From Petunia secreta (lineage: Eukaryota; Streptophyta; Magnoliopsida; Solanales; Solanaceae), in the NCBI GenBank assembly GCA_029990175.1, contig JARKIP010000003.1, positions 2,728,001 through 2,792,000 on the forward strand: DNA of 64,000 nucleotides. Direction: 5' to 3'. Below, in pieces: positions 42,489-54,477 of the stretch (positions are counted from its first letter, which is position 1; the number at the start of each line of letters is the position of its first letter). Position numbers and translations under genes: made by a program. A model generated the notes under the pieces. The model saw only the letters and a program-made list of their open reading frames with translations. It made no database searches and had not been told where the DNA came from.

Positions 42489-43235
42489 ATCTACACAAAC
42501 ATTGCAAGATTGAGAAACAATATCTACACAAACTTGTTTGATGAAATGCCCCAAAGAAACAATATTATCTAAAAACACCCTATTAATTAATATTATCAAC
42601 GCAATTCAAACAAACAAAACCTTATTCGTTTTAGGCATAATGTTATAACATGTTCATCTTCTCAACAATACCAAGGCAAGAACACATTGCAAACAACACT
42701 ACCAAACAATACCAACAACTACAACAATCCCAAACAACACAAACCTAACTTTATAATAGCTAACAACACCAAACAAGTTGTTCAACAATCACAAAAACTA
42801 CAATAAAGTTTGCTAACTAATAATTAACTAAATATGCAACATTATAGGCCAAAGTTAAAAAATAATTAAAAAATCAATTAAATTCGGATTAAATAAAAAA
42901 AAAAACCGTACCTCGACGTTGATTTATGCTCCTATAGCACCTACAAATGATTCCCCACTGGTTATATGCTTCAAAACTACAAAAAAATTGAGTTAAAAAG
43001 TTAGGGTTCAAGTTTTACTAAGTAATTAAAATAACCCTAAAATTAAGAATTTACCTTGAATTTGTTGTTATGGGTAGTGATTAGGAGGGTAGATTGTGTT
43101 TAAGTGTTGATTTTGGGGGTGGGTTATGGTGGATTTCGTGTATGGGGGTTGGGGAGGGTTTAAAAGAGAGTGAAATGTTTTTGGGGAAGAAAGAAGTGAG
43201 CAAATGGTGTGTTCTGCCCGACTTAATAACGGGCC
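42489..43235. other. CACTA-2 leader, noncoding
   Basis: AC-rich and AT-rich sequence between the transposase start and the right subterminal array. No ORF is supported. Confidence 0.5.
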
Positions 43236-43420
43236 GGTCGACCGCTTAGGCGACCGAAATTCGGTCGACGGCCCAGCTGTAAGTTTAGCTATCGACCGAA
43301 ATTCGGTCGAACCACAATTTCGACCGAATTTCGGTCGAACACTTGTGACAGTCACAGGTGTTCGACCGAAATTCGGTCGAAATTGTGGTTCGACCGAATT
43401 TCGGTCGATAGGTGGTAGTC
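43236..43420. repeat. CACTA-2 right subterminal palindrome array
   Basis: About five copies of CGACCGAAATTCGGTCGA-type palindromes, two of them with AATTT at the centre, mirroring the left array. Confidence 0.9.
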
Positions 43421-43448
43421 GAATTTTCCCTGTTTTTTAGTAGTGGAA

Positions 43449-43960
43449 GTGTGTAATCTTTTTAACATAAATACGAACTTAATATATTTGACTTGACTGT
43501 GTTTATTTTATGTTTGTAAACTTAACATATTTGACTTGACTGTGCTTAATTTATGTTTGGAATGATTTTGGAATATGCATTTCAATTTGCAAAATAGAAG
43601 GATATGAATTAATTGAATTTGCATAGGGACTTTCCTTTCGTTCAGCTGCCGTCAACCGCGCCATAGAGACTTTTCAGTGCAAATCAAATTCATTATCATT
43701 CACCGAGTATTCTATTTATATAGCCTGAGTCTTGGCCATTTCTGAATTTGAATTTAGTGTGGCTGTTTTTGTATCTGAAATTCTGAATTTAAAGGTATAA
43801 TATTAGAAGGTAGAGTAATTTATACTAACTTTGAAGGATAAAAAACTATAAATTGACAGTGAGTAATGTAAGTTTGGGATGATTTTGAATGCAGCTCAAT
43901 TTGAAATAAGCTAAGAGGACCAATTTAGTGTATTCACTTTATTTAACTTGGCATGGAGAA
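43449..43960. other. Short unassigned interval
   Basis: AT-rich. A block of about 45 bp with TATTTGACTTGACTGTG is repeated twice (about 43476-43560). No gene seen. Confidence 0.5.
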
Positions 43961-43965
43961 GATAT

Positions 43966-44627
43966 TGTTGGGTTTGGAAAGAAGGTAAAGTGGTGTGAAT
44001 GGGAAATGAAGGGAATATTTATTAAAGATTAATATTTATATTAATATTTATTTATTAAATATTAATATTTTATATTAATATTTGATTCGGGGCCGTTTTC
44101 GTAACGGAATTAAAGAGTGGAATACTTATGCAAATATTCCAAAATTACCAAAAGCGTAACGTTAATGAAAGGGTACCTTTTCATTGAACAACCACCTTGA
44201 AGGCTGCCTTTCATGAACAGCCACTTCAGCAAAATGAAAAGACACCTTCATGCCTTTTCACTCCAAATCTTGTGACTATAAATAGAGAGGCATTTTGCCT
44301 CATTTTGTTCATCCAAAAAAAAATTTCATACTCTCTCTCTTTCTCATTACTTTTTGCATTTCTTTTCAAAACAAAAGTAAGTTCTGAGTCAGTGTGATTT
44401 GCTACCATTATTTGAGTTCGCTGTTCACTGTGATTTGAATTACCGCTATCACAGTGAGGATAATTTCATTCTATCCTGGGAGAAATTAATCCACAAACCT
44501 TTGGTAACTGTGAGGGATTAGATTTCTTAAGGACAGGCACTGTATACTGTTGGCTTGGAATTTTTCTACTTCATCTATTTCTGTTTTGATCATTATCGAA
44601 AGTGCAGACATATAACAATGTCTAACA
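43966..44627 (+). repeat. 5' LTR of the deleted copia-type element
   Basis: Begins TGTTGGGTTTGG, ends TCTAACA. A candidate TATA is at about 44278-44287 (CTATAAATAG) with a CT run after it. Closely matches 47200-47865. Confidence 0.88.
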
Positions 44628-44673
44628 ATCTTAAGAAATCTAATTTGTATTTTGGTCTGCTAATCGATAATAG

Positions 44674-45050
44674 GTTGTTTGTGGAGACTAAAATCTGAAA
44701 AGTTTTTCTACTCCAAACTGTTGTGGAGACTAAAATCTGAAAAGATTTTCTACTCCAAATTTAATATTCCGTTTTTGAAGATTTAAATACTTCAACGGAT
44801 TATAAAAATTATTGTGTGTTTAATCCGTTCAGAAGATTAAAAACTTCCGGATTACTAAAATATTAGTATTGTTACTTGGCTTGAAGAATAAAAACTTCAC
44901 CATTGAATTAAATTGGTTTTGAAGATTAAAAACTTCACCGGTGTATTAACTCGGCTTTGAAGATTAAAAGCTTCGCCGTGATACAAAATTGGCTTTGAAG
45001 ATTAAAAACTTCGCCGGTGTATTGAACGCTTTGAAGATTTAAAACTTTGC
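44674..45050. repeat. Array of degenerate hairpin repeats
   Basis: Two units of GGAGACTAAAATCTGAAAAG ending CTACTCC are followed by about seven units of the type GAAGATTAAAAACTTC (starting near 44777, 44832, 44883, 44921, 44959, 44997 and 45033). Each unit can pair GAAG with CTTC, or GGAG with CTCC, around an A-rich loop. Confidence 0.75.
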
Positions 45051-46371
45051 TGCAATATGTGATATAGCTATATCATATTTCAATACATAGTGAAATCATA
45101 TTTGTTGTGAGACACTCAAGGTTGTTGCCATTCGGTAATGGCTTTAGGCCTATTGGTAGTGTTTCATGCCTCTTCACTGTTACTATTTGGAAAAAAGAGG
45201 ATATTTCTGATTATTGCTTGTGTCTCTAAATGAAGCAAATAAAGATTTGTTACAATAGTTGACAATCAGTGCTTGGCGACTTCCATTGTGTTGGGAAAAC
45301 TAATTACACGAGATTCCATTGGTGGTTTACTGGAGGTATGACAATTAATAAAGGATGTGGCTAATGCAGATCAATACATCTTTATGTCATAATTTGCTTG
45401 GTAGCAATGATCAAATGGGATTCTAATATAGCAACCCATAATGTGAGTTATACATTAGAATCATGGTTTGCTAACAGTAAACCAAGAATCGAAGATATGG
45501 AATAATGCGGAAGCAAGAGGTCATCACCGCCAATTATTTGGTGATATGAATTGAGTTTTCTTGTTTTTGCAATTTTCTCTAATATAAATTGTTTGAGATA
45601 ATCAATATTCTGGTAAGGGGGAAGGGCAAGACACGAACCCGAAGCCTTACAGAATGATCAATATTATTTCTCAACTCAACAAGCATGTTCAATGTATTAT
45701 ACTTGGAGTTGGAAATTGTAATTTTGACTTCTATGAGTATGACACATGAAATTATTTGAAATGTGGGGGCGTTTATTTTATGCATGACAAAAGTCAATGT
45801 CTACATTAGTTCGAAGAACTAGATGATATGAGTTGTTAAAACCCCACGGATCCTTCGTGGATATTGACATGGTAGTGTGAATTCATAATTTGTTCATCTA
45901 ACTACCAAATTAATGGTTGGTCTTGTCCTTTTTAGAAAGGATGTATCATTTCATGAAATGGTGTCACTTGAAAGGTTGTGACATTTCATGAAAATTATAT
46001 GTCGGTTGATAGATAAATTTTTGTATAGACATGACGATTCATGAACGGATATATTAAAATATTGGTCTATAAGATGAAAAATAAACTATCAATGATAAAA
46101 TCCATATCTAGTTGAATTTAAGCGATGAACCAACCAATAATAATTATAATATCCATATTTATTTGGATTTGTATAATGATTGAAGGTTCTATAATTTAGG
46201 CATCAAGTAAATAGCAATACGGAAATGGTTCAGAAATATATTAAATATTAAAAGGTTGTGGCCACAACTGATGCAACCATTTCAAGCTATTGATAGTGAT
46301 GCTAGATTAAACAGTTGAAAAACTGAAGGGCTCCAAAAATTTTGGAAGATATTTAATTTTGGCTCTAGCCG
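45051..46371. other. Noncoding interior of the deleted copia-type element
   Basis: No frame of any length is convincing. It may hold highly decayed pol; nothing further can be supported. Confidence 0.4.
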
Positions 46372-46644
46372 TTGACAGCGGTTTGCATACATTGCAATAG
46401 TCAAGCGACAATATCGAGGACTAGGAGCCTTATGTATAATGGTAAAAATCGTCATATACGGCGAAGACATAAAACCATTCGTCAACTTATCTCTAGAGGA
46501 ATTATCATAATTGACTATGTTAAGTCAAAGGATAATGTATCGGATCCACTTACTAAAGGTTTAACTAGAGATGATGTTGAGAGATCATCAAGAGGAATGG
46601 GACTATGGCCGAGGACAAGTCGTCATGGCGGTAACTCTACCTAG
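46372..46644 (+). pseudogene. Copia RNase H C-terminal remnant
   Basis: The frame reads SLMYNGKNRHIRRRHKTIRQL, then GIIIIDYVKSKDNVSDPLTKGL and ERSSRGMGL, the conserved end of Ty1/copia RNase H (NGKSRHI..RH, VKSKDNVSDPLTKGL). Upstream HCNSQAT would be the decayed CDSQAA block. Nothing before it is recognisable. Confidence 0.8.
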
Positions 46645-47199
46645 AAGACTGGAGATCCCAAGATCTAGGTTCAAGGAGCTCAAACAAAGTTGTGTACGAC
46701 CGCTCCAACATTGTCAAACAACTTAACCCATCCTCTTAATAAGACAATGTTTAGTACCAAGGATAAAACGTTAAAGACGTTTTTTAATGATTATCTAAGT
46801 TTGATATGGGGTTTGTCAAACAGTGTAGATCTACGGGAATACACGTTTAGAAATCACCTATGTGAGTGTGAAGTGGAAGCCGCTTCAAGGAGAATTCTGT
46901 AAGGCCAATTCTCTACGCACTCATGAACCAGGCGATGTTCATGGCTGAAACGAACACAACAATGAGAACAAAAAATGGTCAAGGATTAATTGTGTGATAT
47001 ATGTTGTCTAGATATACACCAAAGTTCGACGGTTCAAAGATATCAAATCTACCGATTGACCGAGTATATCCGATATATGTTCACAACGGAAAGTTCAAAG
47101 GGAAACCCACTTATCCAGATGCAATTAATTCTTACTTGCAAATCACACAGTTTTCTGCATGTTTTCTTCATATAGCCATTCCACATTCATGTTGGGGTC

Positions 47200-47865
47200 T
47201 GTTGGGTTTGGAAAGAAGGTAAAGTGGTGTGAATGGGAAATGAAGGGAATATTTATTAAATATTAATATTTATATTAATATTTCTTTATTAAATATTAAT
47301 ATTTATATAAATATTTGATTCGGGGCCGTTTTCGTAACGGAATTAAAGAGTGGAATATTTATGCAAATATTCCAAAATTCCCAAAAGCTGTAACGTTAAT
47401 GAAAGGGTAACTTTTCATTGAACAGCCACCTTGAAGGCTGCCTTTCATGAACAGCCACTTCAGCAAAATGAAAAGACACCTTCATGCCTTTTCACTCCAA
47501 ATCTTGTGACTATAAATAGAGAGGCATTTTGCCTCATTTTGTTCATCCAAAAAAAAAATTCATACTCTCTCTCTCTCTCTCATTACTTTTTGCATTTGTT
47601 TTCAAAATAAAAGTAAGTTCTGAGTCAGTGTGATTTGCTACCATTATTTGAGTTCGCTGTTCACTGTGATTTGAATTACCGCTATCACAGTGAGGATAAT
47701 TCCATTCTATCCTGGGAGAAATTAATCCACAAACCTTGGGTAACTGTGAGGGGATTAGATTTCTTAAGGACAGGCAGTGTATACTAACAGGCTTGGAATT
47801 TTTCTACTTCATCTATTTCTGTTTTGATCATTATCGAAAGTGCAGACATATAACAATCTCTAACA
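47200..47865 (+). repeat. 3' LTR of the deleted copia-type element
   Basis: TGTTGGGTTTGG to TCTAACA, followed by the GATAT duplication. A few substitutions and small indels relative to 43966-44627. Confidence 0.88.
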
Positions 47866-47870
47866 GATAT

Positions 47871-48895
47871 ACGCGTGGTATCATGGTGGACTTCAAATTT
47901 ACATATTCCTATTTTATAAATTTTATCTAAATGTTTCAATGTAAATTACAACAAAAAAATGAGCGCACAAAAATTTCAAATTTCAGCTTAAAGATAAATA
48001 TATAACCAATGTATTTTTGAATTTCAAAGACAAATCTTAATCAACTGCAGAATTCAAAACACAAATGTGTGACTGAAGTCTTAAATGATAAAGCCAGAGA
48101 GAAAATATTCTACAGTATTTATGTCCAATAAGATATATATATGTCCAGATAATCTATTTCACGCGGCAAACTCAACGCCATATCATCGTACATGTAAAAT
48201 GCTTATTGTTGAGTATAAAAGTTTCCAACTCTAAACAAGAATGACCTTGAAAAGCATTTGAACAGTGTTCCTACTTCAATTATAATGATCCAAAAACCAA
48301 GAGAGTCTATAACAAAACTAAGTAATAAAAAGATGACGAACGGAACAAGCAAAAGCTTTCCTTATATGGAAAATGTAAATTGAAGATCTGAATATTACAA
48401 GCCTTTACTGATTTATGTATATGATGAGAAACTACTGCTACCATAGCTGATATATAAAGAGTTTATTTACTCCTAAATATCCTAACTTTCCAGCCACTTT
48501 CTAAGGTGAACAAACTTTATCTGAATAGTTATTTTGACTTGGTAAAATGCATAAAATAAAAACCAGCACTCCTAATTTACTAGCACTAAGTTGCACTAAT
48601 TTTTTATAGCCATCAATCCGTTGTTGGAAACTTGGAAACCTTGCTCTTGCTATATTTAAAATACTTTGGAATTTCCAGGATCAGTATATTAAAGACATCA
48701 AATTGTACACTTTATAAGGGTAATGCATTAAAGCAATCAAATTTAATGTTGAATGAAATAAGATAATATTTGCATATTCATTTTCTTTAATAAAAATAGA
48801 AACCGCACCGCGCTTATACTAGTTACTAAATAAAGGAAACAGAGTATTGTGATTTTTTCATATATTTTCTCTTTCTTGAAAACTTCTGTAACGAA
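47871..48895. other. AT-rich intergenic DNA
   Basis: No gene recognised. Near its right end, GCACCGCGCTTATACTAGT resembles a degenerate Helitron 3' terminus (GC-rich short stem then CTAGT), without a matching 5' end. Confidence 0.4.
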
Positions 48896-48900
48896 AATTC

Positions 48901-49276
48901 TGTTAATTAATTCATAGTACAATTAACAATACATGTACTAAACTCAGGATCTTGAACACAATAATCTTACAAAGATAAGTAGACATACCTGTAGCGGAAG
49001 CCATTAGCGGAAGCGTTGATAAACAGGTTTTCTACCTCCTTGCCCTAGCCTTACGTTACCACAGCCGTCAATGATGGAAGTTACTGAATTTGCAGTAATG
49101 TTAAGTGGTAACCCTTATGGGTGGAGGGAGGACCTATTTATATGGTTTTACTTTTAATCTGGTACGTCCAGCAAGTAACCAGTGAACGGACGAGATTTAT
49201 TCATTATTAAATATTAAATGTTATGGGCTTAACTTTATTGGGCCACACATAATAATAATAATAATAAAATCTAACA
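48901..49276 (-). repeat. Copia 3' LTR
   Basis: TG...CA on both strands (TGTTAATTAATTC to ATCTAACA on plus). A TATAAATAGG box lies on the minus strand at about 49142-49133. A PPT (AGTGGGAGAA) precedes it on the minus strand at about 49287-49278. Confidence 0.9.
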
Positions 49277-49996
49277 TTCTCCCACTTAGCCCAATAACCA
49301 CACAACAATAATATTCAATGACATAAACATCAGTTGCGTATAGAACAAATCTTTTCTTAAAGACCATCATACATACCACAATATGACAAAATGCTGAATG
49401 CGAATCATGGCGGTTACACATAAATATTCTACATATTTCCTTCCATGTACTACAACACTAGCACCTTACCATACCTGGTTCATAAGCTATAAAATATTTA
49501 TCATTATGGTCCACGATAATGTCTCATTAAGACTTATCCTGTTATATCTCAAAACAATAATGTGTTCACCATTATGAGAACACAAGAAATTTATTAATGT
49601 ATGTCAGAAACGCATAAATGAGCTCGTAGTGTCAAAACAACATAAGTACATCAATCATAAATACAACCAAGACCCATTCTAACCACATGTTCTTTAAATG
49701 CCTTTGGTTGTAAACCTTTCGTGAACGGATCTGCAATCATGAGATCAGTTTTAATATTCTCAATTGTCACTACTTGTTTCTGAACGTCCTCCTTGAGGAC
49801 TAGGTACTTTAAGCCTATAGCAATCCTTTGTTCCTTTCAGATACCTCAAAACCTTCTTTGCAGCTCTCCAATGGTCCATTCCTGGATTATTTTGATATCT
49901 GCCCAGCATCCCAGCCGCAAAACTAATATCCGGTCTTGTGCAGGTTTGAGCATACATCAAACTGCCAACAATAGAGGAATATGGAATTGACTCCAT
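49277..49996 (-). pseudogene. Copia RNase H remnant and 3' untranslated region
   Basis: The minus frame SLMYAQTCTRPDISFAAGMLGRYQNNPG and KVLRYLKGTKD is the start of the post-RT region. Most of RNase H is missing: after LKGTKD the sequence passes through a short novel stretch to ENIKTDLMIADPFTKGLQPKAFKEHVVRMGL (about 49765-49670), the RNase H C-terminus. The rest to 49277 is noncoding and ends with the PPT. Confidence 0.7.
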
Positions 49997-50002
49997 TCCT
50001 TT

Positions 50003-50926
50003 TCATTCTACATCATTTTTAGGACATTGCTCGAGACTAAATTTGTCCCCTTTCTGGATTGGAACAATTCCTCCAGAACAATTGCTCATATTAAATCTCT
50101 CTAAAATTTTGTCAATATAGTCTTTCTGAGACAGTCCCAAAAGTCCTTGTGATCTATCACGAAATATTTCTATCCCTATCACATAGGATGCCTCACCCAT
50201 ATTTTTCATTTCAAAATTTTTAGAGAGAAAATCCTTAGTCTCACGCAATATGCCTAAATCATTAGCAGCAAGTAGAATGTCATCAACATATAGGACTAGG
50301 AAAATAAACTTGCTCCCACTGATCTTATGGTATATACATCGATCAACGATATTTTCAATAAACCCAAAAGATCTTATGGTATCATTAAACTTAAAATACC
50401 ATTGTCGTGAGGCTTGTTTTAGTCCATATATTGACTTCTTTAGATTACACACCATTTGACATTTTCCTTCAATTTTGAAACCCTTTGGTTGGTCCATATA
50501 CACTTCTTCTTCAAGGTGTCCATTAAGAAAGACAGTTTTCACATCCATTTGGTGTAACTCTAAATCATAATGAGCCTCCAAGACCATAATAATTCTTAAC
50601 GAGTCTTTTGTTGAGACCGGTGAAAAGGTCTCATTGTAATCAATACCATATTGTTGAGTATAACCCTTGGCAACAAGTCTGGCTTTATATCGTTCGATAT
50701 TGCCTTTTGAATCGCGTTTGGTCTTAAAGACCCATCTACACCCAATTCTTTTAGAACCTTCTGGCAATTCGACGAGATCCCAAACTTTATTGTATTCCAT
50801 GGATTTTAACTCTTCTTTCATGGCATCAATCCATTTTTCAGACTCACTACTTTCAATGGCTTGTGAAAACGAAACCGGATCTTTATCAAGTCCAATGTCA
50901 AAATCTGACTCTTGTAAATAAACCAC
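50003..50926 (-). pseudogene. Copia reverse transcriptase
   Basis: RT of Ty1/copia type: WVFKTKRDSKGNIERYKARLVAKGYTQ, YNETFSPV, LELHQMDVKTVFLNG, EVYMDQPKGF, LKKSIYGLKQASRQW, catalytic YVDD in LVLYVDDILLA, and FEMKNMGEASYVIGIEI. The frame is bounded by in-frame stops on both sides (about 50960 and 50000) in a frame shared with the integrase segment, so they look like point lesions. Confidence 0.85.
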
Positions 50927-50959
50927 ATAATCATCCGAAATAGCTGATCTTCTTTCTCT

Positions 50960-51592
50960 TTAAGATTTTCTTAATGGCATTCCTTGTGGTTCATTATTGT
51001 CAGGTACTGGTTCGTTCGCTTCTTCATGAAGTGCTTCATCCAAACGTTGTTCATTGTTGTCTAATTGTTCTTGGACTACAGTAACAATATTTGTCAAAGG
51101 TGTGGAAGTAGGCACATTTAAAGGCAATGAAATATTTTTCCTAACCTCATTTAATTCCACACTTTGACTTTCAACACTCCCACTAACTTCACCATTCTCA
51201 ATGAACCTTGCATTACCAGTTTCAACAATCCTCGAACTATGGTTAGGACAATAAAACCTATACCCTTTAGATTTCTCTGGATAACCAATAAAGTAACCAC
51301 TTATCGTTCGAAAATCTAATTTCTTTTCATGTGGATTATAAATTCTAGCTTCCGCTGGGCAACCCCAAACATGCAGGTGCCTTAAACTAGGTTTCCTTCC
51401 GGTCCACAGTTCAAAAAGGGTCTTCGGAGCTGCCTTACTAGGAATCATGTTTAACAAATATGCAGCGGTTTTAAGAGCATACATCCACAAGGATTTGGGT
51501 AATGAGGAGTTACTCATCATACTCCTAACCATTTCAATAAGTGTCCGATTACGTCTTTCTGCAATACCATTTTGTTGAGGTGTGCCTGGCAT
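50960..51592 (-). pseudogene. Copia integrase C-terminal part
   Basis: It begins with the integrase block PGTPQQNGIAERRNRTL containing the catalytic Glu, then FELWTGRKPSLRHLHVWGCPAEARIYNPHEKKLDFRTISGYFIGYPEKSKGYRFYCP, the conserved region after the core. A TAG at about 51597 separates it from the upstream integrase in the same frame (expected Gln, a C to T change). Confidence 0.85.
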
Positions 51593-51598
51593 AGTATA

Positions 51599-52798
51599 CT
51601 ATGCACATATGCCATGTTCCTCAAGGAACTTTGAAAATGGACCTGGACATTGTCCTGATTCATCATATTTTCCATAATATTCACCACCCCTATCAGACTT
51701 AATGATTTTTACCTTTTTGTCTAACTGTCTTTCAATCTCATTAACGTACACTTTAAGAGCGTCTGTAGCTTGAGATTTTTTCTTTAACAAATAGACAAAT
51801 CCATAACGTGAAAAATCATCAATGAAGGTGATAAAATATTTTTCTCCGCCAAAGGATGGAATATCAAAGGGTCCACAAATATCGGTGTGTATAATTTCAA
51901 GAAGTTGGGTGCTTCTTGTGGCACCTTTCTTACTATGTTTAGTTTGCTTTCCCTTAATGCAATCCAAACATATGTCAAGATCAGTAAACTCTAGATTTGG
52001 AAGAATCTCATTCTTAACTAATCTTTCTAACCTTTCTTTGGATACATGACCCAAACGTCTATGCCACAAGTAAGCAGATTTTTCATCAAGTGAACTACGT
52101 TTCATTCCAATACTATGTTGCACAATAAAGAGGGATTCAGAGAACTTATTATCAAGTTTCAATTTATATAAACCATCAACAAGAACACCAGAACCATAAA
52201 GAATAATATTCTTATATAAATTGAAACATCCATGTCCAAACATAAAATTAAATCCAGAAACATCAAGTCTTGAAAGAGAAATCAAAATCCTAGAAACTGA
52301 AGGTACATAAAAAGTCTGTAAAAGATCAAGGTGATGTCCATTCTCCAAGATCAGACGGTAAGTCCCTATGCCTTCAATTGGAACCTTCATACATTCCCAT
52401 GAACAAGAAATCTTCATTTGGATTTGTTGTTTGGATCGTACTGAATCCCTGAAACATAGTGGATACATGAGTAGTTGCACCAGATCAAGCCACCAAGTAT
52501 TATTAGGAACTTTTGCTAAATTTGATTCAAAACATACAAAAGCACTATAAGTACCTTTCTTTTCGAACCAAGCTTTACGCTTCAGGCAATCTTTCTGATA
52601 GTGTCCTTCCTTTCCACAGAAACGACACACATCTGCCTTGTGTTCCTTCTTTGCATCCTTTGAAACATTAACAGGTGCTTTCCTTTTCTTCTTCATATTG
52701 TTGGCCTTGACCTTAAGTCCTTTCCCAGCTCCATGTCCCATGAGGTTTATAGAATGAGTTCCTTGTTTCTTTAGCCTTGACTCCTCTTGAGTAAGCAT
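51599..52798 (-). pseudogene. Copia gag C-terminus, protease and integrase N-terminal part
   Basis: The zinc knuckle CRFCGKEGHYQKDC is present. At about 52481-52491 the expected protease DSGA motif is disrupted: WWLD is followed by a one-base deletion, so the next stretch is out of frame before reading resumes at KVPIEGIGTYRL. GAG-pre-integrase (HRRLGHVSKERLERLVK, CLDCIKGKQTKHSKK) and the integrase core with HTDICGPF and IIKSDRGGEYYG follow. It ends at a TAG after EEHGICA. Confidence 0.8.
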
Positions 52799-52822
52799 AC
52801 TGGACAGTTCACTAACATTCCA

Positions 52823-53383
52823 CTAATCCTTAATAGTGTTATAGTTAATTTGGAACGTTCCATACTCAGGAGGAAATGAGTTCAGAATGAACTGAACCAA
52901 GAAGGAATCATCCACTTTCATCCCCAAGGACTCAAGCCTTGCTGCAATGTTAGTCATCTCGATGATATGATTTTGCATGTTACACGACCCATCAAACTTC
53001 ATGGTCGTGAGTTCTGCCATTAATGTACCAGCGAGAGACTTATCTGCAGAACGAAAACGTTCTTCCACAAACTTCAGGTATTCCCTGGCACGATCTGTTT
53101 GTGGAATAGCACTCTTAATGTTGTTGGCAATAGTCATTCGCATAAACATAAGGCTTAACCTGTTAGAGCGTTCCCATGCTTTATAGAATGTCTTCTCTTC
53201 CCAACTGCTCGAATCAGTAATAGCAGCAGGCTTACTTTCCAGCAGAGCCAAGTCAAGATCCATTACACCTAAGTGGAACTGGACTTGCTTATGCCATTCA
53301 GAGAAGTTCAATCCATTGAACACACTAACAGATGTAGCTTGCGAATGAAGAGAAATAGCTGCAAAATAAATATACATGCTCAT
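52823..53383 (-). pseudogene. gag: Copia gag
   Basis: Copia gag core: FNGLNFSEWHKQVQFHLGVMDLDLALLE, WEEKTFYKAWERSNRLSLMFMRM, ARLESLGMKVDDSFLVQFILNSFPPEYGTFQINYNTIKD. TAG after IKD (where Lys is expected before WNVSEL) separates it from the downstream frame, which is in the same phase. The ATG at 53383 is the first available; the conserved part begins at about AISLHSQ. Confidence 0.8.
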
Positions 53384-54477
53384 ATATTAAAATCAACGGA
53401 TTCAGATAAAATAATAAAAGTACGCCATAATTCTCCTTTGGGTAGATATTACGACATACTATCATAATTTAAATGCCACCTTAAACCTTAGTAGGAAATT
53501 AGATACTCTTAATCAAACATACATGACATCTTTGGGTATACAAATATATTTGACTAAAATATTAATTTACCTCATCACATCCACTATTCATAGAATAATT
53601 AATTCACCTTTGGGTAGATTCTTAATTTCTAGCAATAGTGAAACGTCAATTTATCCATTTAATTTTCAATAATAGGCATTTCATAATTACCATGGATAAA
53701 TGGCAAATTTTATATATGCACGTCGTCTTTCAAAAACATACTAGCTTGGCCACTTTGGTGACTAACAAACTGTATGAACATAATTGCATATACAAATAAA
53801 CATAAGGTAATTTTACGCATGTGTAAATTTTAAACATTCCATAGCTTGGCCACTTTGGTGACTAACAAACTTTATATAAACCTTAATACATGCACAAAAT
53901 TAATGTATATATATATATTTTAAAACATCTTAGTTTGACCACTTTGGTGACTAACTAACTATATCTTTAAAACACATACAGATAAAACAATAATGTCTTT
54001 ATGCATGTGGAAAACATAAACACTTGTTATAGCCTTAAATTAAGCACATACATTAATTACTGTTTACATAAGGGGCACTTTCGGGGAGAAATAGTGATTG
54101 TATGCATTTACTGATGCGGTGGGAATTCTACCAATATTTTATCAAATTCACGTAAAGATATAAGGGCCAGAATCATTAGTTTCAACTCCACATTTGAATT
54201 GATTTTCGATCAATCATAAGCAGGCAAAGGATTTATAGCTTATACTTAAAACTATTGTTATTTTAACTTGTTTGCTATTCTCCAATAACTATTCTTGTCG
54301 GCAGAATCCTTTTCGACGAACAGAGAAAACCCAACAATCAAGTCAAGATTAATGGTGAGACATTAATATCATAATTTTGCTAAAGCAGATAAGTAATTCG
54401 TAATACCAGTGCAATCATTAATTTCAAATTCCTTCTAGAAGATTATTGGTTCAAATATCCAGGCTCTTGATATCACA
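53384..54477 (-). other. Copia 5' leader with three long direct repeats
   Basis: Noncoding. A 29-bp block (AGCTTGGCCACTTTGGTGAC then TAACAAACT on plus) occurs at 53743-53771, 53843-53871 and 53932-53960. Next to the 5' LTR, a degenerate initiator-Met-type primer site (GATATCAAGAGCC on minus, about 54473-54461) resembles the common TGGTATCAGAGC. Confidence 0.6.

Larger units (their letters stand above)
37576..43448 (-). mobile_element. CACTA-2: complete CACTA element, TSD GAA, transposase gene deleted
   Basis: The element spans 37579-43445 (5.87 kb). Its ends read CACTACTAAAAAA at 37579 and, inverted, TTTTTTAGTAGTG at 43445, flanked by GAA at 37576-37578 and 43446-43448. Both subterminal regions carry arrays of an 18-bp palindrome. 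On the minus strand it has transposase-gene fragments (42488-40340) and a separate five-exon gene (40098-38122). Its transposase lacks the second half of tnp2 and the DUF4218-like part, so the copy should need help in trans. Confidence 0.92.
43961..47870 (+). mobile_element. Internally deleted Ty1/copia-type LTR element, TSD GATAT
   Basis: The element spans 43966-47865 (3.9 kb) with LTRs of 662 and 666 bp and target duplication GATAT at 43961-43965 and 47866-47870. The only coding remnant is the C-terminal part of a copia RNase H at 46372-46644. The interior also has an array of small hairpin repeats. Gag, protease, integrase and RT are not recognisable. Confidence 0.88.
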
